A DNA stretch of 64,000 nt from Gammaproteobacteria bacterium. GTDB taxonomy: Bacteria; Pseudomonadota; Gammaproteobacteria; Pseudomonadales; PIVM01. Below are positions 57,679-64,000 of the stretch, one piece after another (within the stretch, counting starts at the first letter, position 1; each line of letters begins with the position of its first letter). The stretch is from the NCBI GenBank assembly GCA_003353945.1, contig PIVM01000008.1:20920-84919 (forward strand), in the 5' to 3' direction. The notes under the pieces were generated by a model. That model ran no database searches and was not told where the DNA came from. It worked only from the letters and a program-made list of their open reading frames with translations. The position numbers and the translations under genes were made by a program.

Positions 57679-58326
57679 GCTCTGACCTTTACCGACATGA
57701 CTGTTTCGGATACTTCTCGAAAAATGTGATAACTTGCCATTGTGCCTGTGTATTTGTCGCCACCCAGGCTAGTATATTCAATTGGTTATTACTCATATTA
57801 CTCGATCATTTTTGTTTAATGCCGATACTGGCCTGTCTCCCCTATTGGATGGTGACTCAACCAAGGATTCATCCAGAAATAGCTTCACAGAGTTCGCGCT
57901 CAGGTTGGAGAGGGGTTTGATCGATGCGATTGAGCAAACTCAGGGTAATAACCGTCCTGTTTCGAAGATTTTTCGGCTGCGCGTAGTACACCCCCCCCCA
58001 AGACAAGATAAGATAAGAAAAGAAAATGTGAGGTTATTCTTGAACGCACCCTATGTTAAACCATCGCTATGATCTAATTGCCAGAGCATCAGACGCATTA
58101 ACACCCTTTCTTTTCTGACTTTACTATAAACAGTCGGCCCATGACAAACAATTGGCCGTATTTGTAGTTGAATACCGAAAAAGCACTGACCTATTTAATC
58201 CAATTTTTTTTTGTTACCATGCCAAGAGTTCTTTTAATCCAATAGAAGCAATATTTTATGAACGAAGCTTATCCTGGAAAAATCAGCGTGCTTACGGGGC
58301 ATTAAGTTGCAAAAGGTTGTTTTCGA
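57679..58326. other. Divergent region between the two arms of the island
   Basis: Should hold promoters for the leftward giant-gene operon and the rightward DUF4123 pair. It contains one weak open frame and a nine-C tract (listed separately); nothing else is recognisable. Confidence 0.4.
57782..58072 (+). CDS. Possible short or decayed gene, 96 residues
   Basis: Frame from TTG 57782 reads VITHITRSFLFNADTGLSPL and SFTEFALRLERGLIDAIEQT, amphipathic and protein-like. A run of nine C residues (57991-57999) encodes HPPP, after which the chain turns basic and ends. No ATG and no ribosome site. It could be the start of a frameshifted gene; I cannot name a family. Confidence 0.25.
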   Translation: MVITHITRSFLFNADTGLSPLLDGDSTKDSSRNSFTEFALRLERGLIDAIEQTQGNNRPVSKIFRLRVVHPPPRQDKIRKENVRLFLNAPYVKPSL

Positions 58327-59121
58327 ATGATAGTTGATACAACAGTCTATGATAGCCACGGCGAGCCTTTTGTTATCGTCAATCGGCGCCTACCCTTTTA
58401 CTCCCCCATACGCTTTAACTCTGATCAGTTGGCCGAACGCTTTATCAACACCATCAACAGCCCTCCCCATTTGTGGCGATCCGAGCTAAACAAAACCCGT
58501 TATCACGTCAACGTGAGAGCTTGGCGTGACCACAGCGTAATCAAGCAAGTAGTGCACGCACTGGTTTCGGGTAGTATCTCTGTTTATCGAAAAAAACAAT
58601 TGGATCTTTACCAGTTAGTTGACACCATCCCTCCTCATGAAAATAAAAAACTGACGCTGGTGATACCTTGTCGTTGGCACCGAAATCCGTGGGGCGTTAG
58701 ACAGCGCACCCACTCCGAAGCAGATGCCCGACAACAACTCAGCGAGTTCTCTGCCCCTGAAACTTTCTGGCAGGACGTTATTAAGCTAGTGGGAAGTCAA
58801 GGACTGAAACACAATGCGACTAATAATGCCGAGGGGGATATTGCACGTTTGCTGATTTGCGGAGAACTGTATATCCATAAACATCATCAATACACTTACA
58901 GATATATCCGCCAGGAAGTTGAACCAGAACCCATTCGCACAGCGGCACCTGTCTCGTCTCTGAGAAGTTCACCTGAACCCAAACCAGTCGAGAAAACTGA
59001 GCCAGCGTCAGGCCCAGAGCCCGATATTGCCAGACAAATCGAAACATTAAAACGAGCGGCAACATCAGGTACGCCTTTTTGTGAAAAGTGTGAAAAAGCA
59101 CGCATGAAACAGGCAAGTTAA
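58327..59121 (+). CDS. Hypothetical island protein with Pro/Glu linker and CxxC tail
   Basis: A 264-residue cytoplasmic protein. Residues 1-205 are a folded domain of unknown family (LPFYSPIRFNSDQLAERFI, TLVIPCRWHRNPWG). A disordered linker SSPEPKPVEKTEPASGPEPD (about 214-233) leads to the tail RAATSGTPFCEKCEKARM. Short tails with TPFCExCE are seen in proteins of type VI effector loci; this is from memory of such loci. It is nine bases upstream of the DUF4123-type gene and clearly co-transcribed. Confidence 0.7.
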   Translation: MIVDTTVYDSHGEPFVIVNRRLPFYSPIRFNSDQLAERFINTINSPPHLWRSELNKTRYHVNVRAWRDHSVIKQVVHALVSGSISVYRKKQLDLYQLVDTIPPHENKKLTLVIPCRWHRNPWGVRQRTHSEADARQQLSEFSAPETFWQDVIKLVGSQGLKHNATNNAEGDIARLLICGELYIHKHHQYTYRYIRQEVEPEPIRTAAPVSSLRSSPEPKPVEKTEPASGPEPDIARQIETLKRAATSGTPFCEKCEKARMKQAS

Positions 59122-59130
59122 GGAATTCCG

Positions 59131-59721
59131 ATGACACTATCTGAAAGCGAGAAGTTTGAGCAGGGGCACAGGCAAAACTATGCCGATCAGCTATTAGATA
59201 CATTGTGGAGTCAATGCCCTGCGGACTATCGCCTGTATATAATCGTTGATGGCGCGCAGGATGAGCGAATCTACCCAACGCTGGCGGCATCCGAAAATCT
59301 TACAAGAAGTTTGTATCGCATGAACGTTGATGAAGCACTCAAAGCGGCTGGTCCCTGGTTACTTCAATTACACAAGGGTGATTGGTTAAGCAGTTGGTGT
59401 ATTAATGAAGGACTAGAAAAAAACTGGTTTGTCATTTTTGCTTCGAAGGGCAAAACTTTTCCACACCTATTGCATCATTTCAGGCGCTTTGCAATTGTGC
59501 AGGATGAGCAAGGTAAGCATCTGTATTTTCGATACTATGACCCGCGAGTACTAGCGGCGTATCTGCCCACTTGTAATGACTCAGAGAGATTGTTTGTATT
59601 TGGTCACATACCTTGTTTTTGGGTCAAAGACGCCGAGTCAGCGCAGTTCACCCAATTCAACAGTGATGGTACCGAGGGCAGCTTAGAAGCTTTTGATATT
59701 CCAATCGAATGGCAGTTGTAA
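59131..59721 (+). CDS. DUF4123 domain protein (type VI cargo adaptor type)
   Basis: A 196-residue cytoplasmic protein with the full DUF4123 pattern: RLYIIVDGAQDERIYPTL at the start, LLQLHKGDWLSSWCI, then LLHHFRRFAIVQDEQGKHLYFRYYDPRVLAAYLP. DUF4123 proteins (Tap/TEC) tether effectors to the VgrG spike of type VI secretion. No vgrG is beside it here, so its cargo or spike partner must be elsewhere or unconventional. Ribosome site AAGGA precedes ATG 59131. Confidence 0.87.
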   Translation: MTLSESEKFEQGHRQNYADQLLDTLWSQCPADYRLYIIVDGAQDERIYPTLAASENLTRSLYRMNVDEALKAAGPWLLQLHKGDWLSSWCINEGLEKNWFVIFASKGKTFPHLLHHFRRFAIVQDEQGKHLYFRYYDPRVLAAYLPTCNDSERLFVFGHIPCFWVKDAESAQFTQFNSDGTEGSLEAFDIPIEWQL

Positions 59722-59975
59722 TCGCAGAGTAATCTTGGTTTTGAGTATCTGTGTGTCAAATGTAAGGCACTCCCCCTTTACAATATGATTGTATAGAAAG
59801 GTGTCTGTTTTTTTATTCCCATCGCCCTTCTATCGCATTAGTTTTTACTCTGACCCCGAACTATTTAATGAGCTCTTGGCACATCCGCCCCTTTGGTCGT
59901 CCGAACAATAAGGACCGAAAGAGCTGGTTTTGGCAATCATTTACTTCGTTTTGCTGGATATATTAGGAAGTTAGG

Positions 59976-60518
59976 TCAATCCATACGTGGAAGGACAAAC
60001 GAAAGTGGCCCATAACCCATTAACTGTTCAAAACATTCACTGCACACAAGTACACCATAAGGCTTTATATCCCGATGGCCAAATGCCTTATGAATGAGGC
60101 CGAACTTTTTTCCCTTGGGCATTTCGACGTCTTCAAAGCAAGCCTCGACCACGATAACATTCTGTCTTTGTCGTACGTGTGTCAGCTGATACATTAACGA
60201 ACCTTGTTTCTGTTCGCGCGCAATGCGGCGGTGCGATGCAGGCCTGCTCGTAGGACCTTTCTTATGCTGAATGACTGCACTTGCCAGATCACCTGCCGCT
60301 GCACCGATGCTCTCTCCCAAATCCGGCTGCCCAACCACGGCCCCTACAAGGACACCCCCAAGTTCGAACGTCACCCCAGTCAAGCCAGCAGCGGTTGCAG
60401 CAGCCCCCTGGCTAGACGTAGGCGGCGCGTTACGAACCCATAAAGCATACGTTGGCACCACGTTCGCCTCGTTACATTTTGCGCATATTGTTGGCACCTT
60501 ACATGTTGCAATTCCCAT
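59976..60518 (-). CDS. Hypothetical protein with two CxxC pairs and Gly/Ala-rich segment
   Basis: A 180-residue protein. It opens MGIATCKVPTICAKCNEANV (Cys pair 12/15), has a Gly/Ala-rich hydrophobic stretch at about 38-80 (AAATAAGLTGVTFELGGVLVGAVVG) as in pore-forming or glycine-zipper segments, a basic middle, and a second pair CSECF near the C-terminus. The design fits small membrane-acting or PAAR-adjacent proteins of effector loci, but the family is not recognised. It faces the DUF4123 gene. Confidence 0.65.
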   Translation of the reverse strand: MGIATCKVPTICAKCNEANVVPTYALWVRNAPPTSSQGAAATAAGLTGVTFELGGVLVGAVVGQPDLGESIGAAAGDLASAVIQHKKGPTSRPASHRRIAREQKQGSLMYQLTHVRQRQNVIVVEACFEDVEMPKGKKFGLIHKAFGHRDIKPYGVLVCSECFEQLMGYGPLSFVLPRMD

Positions 60519-61139
60519 GGACTGACCTCATACAGTAAATAACGAAAGCTAGGAGTGATTGGGTATAAAAAGCATTAAGCCCCTTTTTTTGTCTACTTTA
60601 TCCTAAACAGTCAACGTACGGCAATCACCGCGGCTATCTGAGCCACTGAAGTCGCCTGTACCTGTTTCATAGCCCGTGGTAATGCCCACCCCCGTATCAC
60701 CAATACCATGATCACCCCCATCGTTGACACCGGTTGAGTTATACCATAAGTCCAATCTGAATCACCGCTGAGCCCTGTCACCGTAACATCAACTGAATAG
60801 AGCGTATCTGGCATATCATGAGGACACAGATATTTCCGCAGCCCTAAGGAAGTATTCCACATCTTAAAACCAAACGTGACATTTGGCTTTGATGACGTTG
60901 CAGCACTCGACAACTACGAGGCAATATTCTTATTTCTATCGACAATCCGCGAGTTACACCGAAAGATCTTCGAACTAATTCGTCGTCTGCACGCCAATTG
61001 TCATTCGACTATCAAAGCGGAAGAAGGAGCTTCTTGCATACTTCCATTGCCTACGCCATCCATTATGCGATAATCAACCAACTACGATAGTCGTAAAAAA
61101 CTCAACACACGAGCCAATACTCAAGGAGCGAGTCGGCCC
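60519..61139. other. Stretch with a probable gene remnant
   Basis: Only the remnant at 60603-60920 is of note. The rest, up to the ligase gene, has no coding look; an AAGGAG site lies 12 bases before the ligase start. Confidence 0.4.
60603..60920 (-). pseudogene. Frameshifted gene remnant (secreted-type, Gly/Asp-rich end)
   Basis: Read leftward, one frame gives YSVDVTVTGLSGDSDWTYG and then turns implausible near 60740. A second frame takes over there with NSTGVNDGGDHGIGD and TGYETGTGDFSGSDSRGD, ending RTLTV and TAG at 60603. Joining the two needs one indel around 60735-60765. The sequence looks like the C-terminus of an exported protein, but no family is clear. Confidence 0.35.
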
Positions 61140-62000
61140 ATGAAAACACTTGTCCGCTTTTTTCTTTCACTTTGCATCATTTCGTCACCACCCTTTTCTT
61201 TAGCATCAGATCTGCCACCCCCTGCATTGATGCTGGCCCATAAATATCAAGGCCAGGCACCCGTTCAAGAATACTGGATCAGTGAAAAACTCGATGGTGT
61301 CAGAGCGTACTGGAATGGCACTTCGCTAGTTTCAAGACAGGGCAATATATACTATGCGCCAGCCTGGTTTATTGCAGACTTCCCCGACACAGCACTGGAT
61401 GGCGAGCTGTGGATCGGTCGCGGTCAATTCGATAAGCTCTCCGGCGTCGTCAGAAAACAAGTGCCGATTGACAAAGAGTGGCAGTTAGTCAGCTACCAGA
61501 TATTTGATTTACCACCGACCACCATGGAGTCCACCTTATCTTTTAACCAACGTCTGGAAAAAATGAAACAATTGATCGCTGAGCTGAATATTGCGTGGCT
61601 AACATTAGTCCCGCAATACCGCTTGAGTGATGAGTCAGCGTTACAACACAAGTTGCAAGAGGTGGTCGCTAAAGGCGGAGAAGGGTTAATCCTACACCGC
61701 GGCAATGCACGCTATCAAAAGACACGCAGCAGTGATTTACTCAAACTAAAACCTCTGTTCGATGCCGAAGCCATAGTGCTTGAGCATTTCAAAGGCAAAG
61801 GAAAATACAAAGGCATGCTGGGATCCTTATTGGTAAAAACAGACGATGGGATTACTTTTCGAATTGGCACTGGCTTTTCCGATGCACAGCGAAGAACGCC
61901 ACCAGCCATCGGTGCAACAATCACTTATGCATACTCTGGATTAACGCAGAACGGTATCCCACGGTTTGCGCGTTTTCTTCGTGTAAGAGAAGCTTATTAG
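61140..62000 (+). CDS. Periplasmic ATP-dependent DNA ligase (LigE type)
   Basis: A 286-residue minimal ligase with a signal peptide (LVRFFLSLCIISSPPFSLA). The adenylated Lys50 is in ISEKLDGVRAYW; ALDGELWIGRG, GGEGLILHRG and LLKLKPLFDAEAIVLEH complete the nucleotidyltransferase motifs, and a short OB domain follows (FRIGTGFSDAQR). Exported LigE enzymes are known from several proteobacteria, where a role with extracellular or incoming DNA is discussed. Confidence 0.92.
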   Translation: MKTLVRFFLSLCIISSPPFSLASDLPPPALMLAHKYQGQAPVQEYWISEKLDGVRAYWNGTSLVSRQGNIYYAPAWFIADFPDTALDGELWIGRGQFDKLSGVVRKQVPIDKEWQLVSYQIFDLPPTTMESTLSFNQRLEKMKQLIAELNIAWLTLVPQYRLSDESALQHKLQEVVAKGGEGLILHRGNARYQKTRSSDLLKLKPLFDAEAIVLEHFKGKGKYKGMLGSLLVKTDDGITFRIGTGFSDAQRRTPPAIGATITYAYSGLTQNGIPRFARFLRVREAY

Positions 62001-62305
62001 AGATGACGGCAGCGGTAACAATTGAAATATCAGCCAACAGAATTCACTATACAATCGAGAGCAAGAATTGCTCTTGCCCGATGAGATGCCCTCCTCTTTT
62101 GCCTCTGCTGATTGTGTGTACAATGATGCCATCATAAAAATCACACTGCCAAAAAATACGTAAATAAAACCAAGGTTTACCCTGACCGGGGACAGGCATA
62201 CAATAATCCTAGAAAACTCAGTTGAATCGTGCCGTTCGACTGAGCTGTCTAGGATAATCATGCTTTCTCTTACCCACTTTCATCTCAAAAGAACGGAGTA
62301 GTACG
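62001..62305. other. Intergenic stretch with a large hairpin
   Basis: Upstream of the malonyl-CoA decarboxylase gene. Apart from the hairpin at 62206-62255 nothing is recognised. Confidence 0.4.
62206..62255. repeat. 50-base two-part inverted repeat (hairpin)
   Basis: Outer arms ATCCTAGA (62206-62213) and TCTAGGAT (62248-62255) pair perfectly; inner arms 62217-62226 and 62235-62244 pair at nine of ten positions plus one G-T. No T run follows, so it is not a usual terminator; it may be a leader hairpin or operator for the next gene. Confidence 0.6.
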
Positions 62306-63793
62306 ATGAGTGACCAGAAGCCCAAACGCGCTGTTATTTTCGGCCGTACCCTTAAGCGGCTGCGTTATGCCTGGTCGGAGGTGAGTCGTAATGTGCTTGG
62401 TGGCGATCAAATCATTAACTTTGACCCAGAATTACCAGATGAGGATATGAATCGTCTACGCGATCTCGTTGATCGCTGCCTTGAGGCGCCTGCGGGTGAA
62501 GAGTCGGCGCGAGCTCTGGCCGCTCGAATTGGGCAGAGTTATATGTCATTAAACGAGGCTGGTCGAGAGCGTTTTTTAACGCTTCTAGCAACGGATTTTG
62601 ACGTTAATGAAGAGGACATTGAATTAGCTATTAGCGCCTATACACAATGCGAAGACCCGGAACTTCTGCCTAAATACCGCCGTACATTGCGGACACAGTT
62701 GGACGCCCCCAGAATTCGCTTACTAACCCAATTTAATGCACTACCCGAAGGCGTTAAGTTCCTGGTTGATCTGCGTGAAGAGTTACTCTCACTGGACACC
62801 CGCAAAGAGCCAAAACTGGCTAACCTCACCTTCGATCTAAAAATGCTTCTCTCCAGTTGGTTTGATATCGGGTTTTTAAGACTTGAACAAATTACCTGGG
62901 ATTCCCCTGCCTCCCTGCTGGAAAAACTGATTGAGTACGAAGCCGTACATCAGATTGCAAGTTGGGATGATCTTAAAAACAGACTGGACAGTGACCGTCG
63001 TTTGTTTGCGTTTTTTCACCCCAATATGCCCGGCGAACCTCTGATTTTCGTACAAGTTGCCTTGGTAAACGGTCTTGCTGGCAATATTCAAGACCTTCTT
63101 GATCAAACTGCGCCCAGTACTGATGCACATGAAGCAAATACAGCCATCTTCTATTCGATTTCGAATGCTCAACGCGGTCTGGACGGAATCAGCCTTGGGA
63201 ATTACCTCATCAAGCAAGTTGTGGCAAGCCTTAAGCGGGAACTTCCCCATTTGAAAAAATTTGCCACCCTGTCACCTATTCCCGGCTTTACCGCATGGCT
63301 TGATGACCAACTGGATTTGATGGCTCTAACAGCATTCAATAACAAAGAGCAGAAGGCATTCGAAGAGGTTGCGAAAGAACTTGAACTCGAGCCTGAATTA
63401 CGCACTTTTTTAAGCGTACCGGACTGGCATACTCAACCCAAGATGGTTGAGGTGCTTGAGCCTCCCTTGAAACGCCTGTGTGCGTATTATCTAAATCTTA
63501 AACGAGAAGGCCGTTCAACAGCGATGAATGCTGTTGCGCATTTTCACTTGAGCAACGGTGCGGTGATTCAGCGTTTAAACTGGCTGGGTGACACATCAGA
63601 GAAAGGCATTGGCCGCTCTACCGGAATGATGGTGAACTACCTGTACGATCTCGACTCGATAAATCAACGCAGTGAAGCCTATTCTCATTCGGGAGAAATC
63701 GCGATGTCAAACGCAGTAAAAACCTCTGCCGAGAAGATTATTAAAGAGATCGAACGTATGGGTTCGGCCAGCGCCATTCCCCCCGGAGCGTGA
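62306..63793 (+). CDS. Malonyl-CoA decarboxylase
   Basis: A 495-residue MCD-family enzyme turning malonyl-CoA into acetyl-CoA and CO2. Family strings: FAFFHPNMPGEPLIFVQVAL, FYSISNAQRGLDGISLGNYL, KKFATLSPIPGF and, near the C-terminus, AVAHFHLSNGAVIQRLNWLGD with the catalytic His/Ser type residues, then SGMMVNYLY-like sequence (STGMMVNYLYDL). Start ATG 62306 after GGAG. It stands alone; malonate uptake or ligase genes are not next to it on this side. Confidence 0.92.
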   Translation: MSDQKPKRAVIFGRTLKRLRYAWSEVSRNVLGGDQIINFDPELPDEDMNRLRDLVDRCLEAPAGEESARALAARIGQSYMSLNEAGRERFLTLLATDFDVNEEDIELAISAYTQCEDPELLPKYRRTLRTQLDAPRIRLLTQFNALPEGVKFLVDLREELLSLDTRKEPKLANLTFDLKMLLSSWFDIGFLRLEQITWDSPASLLEKLIEYEAVHQIASWDDLKNRLDSDRRLFAFFHPNMPGEPLIFVQVALVNGLAGNIQDLLDQTAPSTDAHEANTAIFYSISNAQRGLDGISLGNYLIKQVVASLKRELPHLKKFATLSPIPGFTAWLDDQLDLMALTAFNNKEQKAFEEVAKELELEPELRTFLSVPDWHTQPKMVEVLEPPLKRLCAYYLNLKREGRSTAMNAVAHFHLSNGAVIQRLNWLGDTSEKGIGRSTGMMVNYLYDLDSINQRSEAYSHSGEIAMSNAVKTSAEKIIKEIERMGSASAIPPGA

Positions 63794-63832
63794 TAGAAGG
63801 CAGAACCAAAAAGAAAAACCAGAACGAGAAGC

Positions 63833-63867
63833 AAAAAAAAAACGCAATCAGCTCGGCTGATTGCGTT
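63833..63867 (-). terminator. Rho-independent terminator, best used leftward
   Basis: Perfect 12-base inverted repeat (63841-63852 and 63856-63867) with a three-base loop. On the minus strand it is followed by a long T run (the A tract before 63842), so it ends transcription entering from the right; rightward it lacks a T tail but may still help stop the decarboxylase transcript. Confidence 0.75.
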
Positions 63868-64000
63868 CTATAGAATGTATCTAGTGCCTGACCGAGAAAT
63901 GATAACCCCCTGAAATCACTAAAATTAATCGAGATTCCATGGTCGAAGTTTTCCCTATTAATAGTGGATTGACGTAAAATAGTCGATAAATTTCGAATTT

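Overview
The window looks like the chromosome of a marine gammaproteobacterium. The nrdR-ribD-ribE-ribB-ribH-nusB-thiL-pgpA order, the lgt-thyA-folA run, a TonB2-type energy transducer operon with DUF3450 and TPR partners, and acyl-CoA genes beside a luciferase-like oxidoreductase fit the Cellvibrionales/Spongiibacteraceae. That lineage call is an inference from gene content. There is no rRNA, no CRISPR array and no tRNA that I could recognise.

Layout. 1-9.7 kb is mixed: the 3' end of a TonB-dependent receptor, a crotonase, two small unknown genes, an AT-rich stretch with an acyltransferase, a lone class I glutamine amidotransferase and a sugar-linking glycosyltransferase, a broken deazaflavin-type nitroreductase gene, an outer-membrane protein, a PhnA-like zinc protein and a PilZ c-di-GMP receptor. 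9.9-16.4 kb holds an MFS exporter with a ten-G tract, an alginate-export-type porin and a large PAS-GGDEF-EAL protein. 16.5-25.0 kb is the housekeeping block (glyA, nrdR, riboflavin genes, nusB, thiL, pgpA, a lipoprotein). 25.0-29.0 kb has an NRDE protein, a TauE-type exporter and lgt-thyA-folA. 29.3-34.5 kb is one operon: DUF3450 protein, long MotA/ExbB-like protein, ExbB, ExbD, TonB, TPR protein.

34.5-46.5 kb has an IS200/IS605 transposase remnant, an orphan multi-PAS hybrid histidine kinase, and a selenium operon read leftward (mnmH, a PhnD/C/E-like ABC transporter of the putative selenate type, selD) that would import selenium oxyanion, activate it as selenophosphate and place it in tRNA as 2-selenouridine. 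A yefM-yoeB toxin-antitoxin pair with a very long palindromic operator follows, then a class III CoA-transferase and an LLM-class oxidoreductase.

46.7-60.5 kb is the accessory island and the most unusual part. A leftward three-gene unit encodes a 124-residue helical protein, a 3240-residue modular protein without a signal peptide, and a 271-residue unknown. Divergently, a 264-residue unknown with a CxxC tail precedes a DUF4123-type protein, the family of adaptors that load type VI secretion cargo. A leftward 180-residue CxxC protein closes the island. No Hcp, VgrG, PAAR or sheath gene is in the window, so a link to type VI secretion rests on the DUF4123 protein and on the look of its neighbours. 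The right end carries a probable gene remnant, a periplasmic ATP-dependent DNA ligase and malonyl-CoA decarboxylase.
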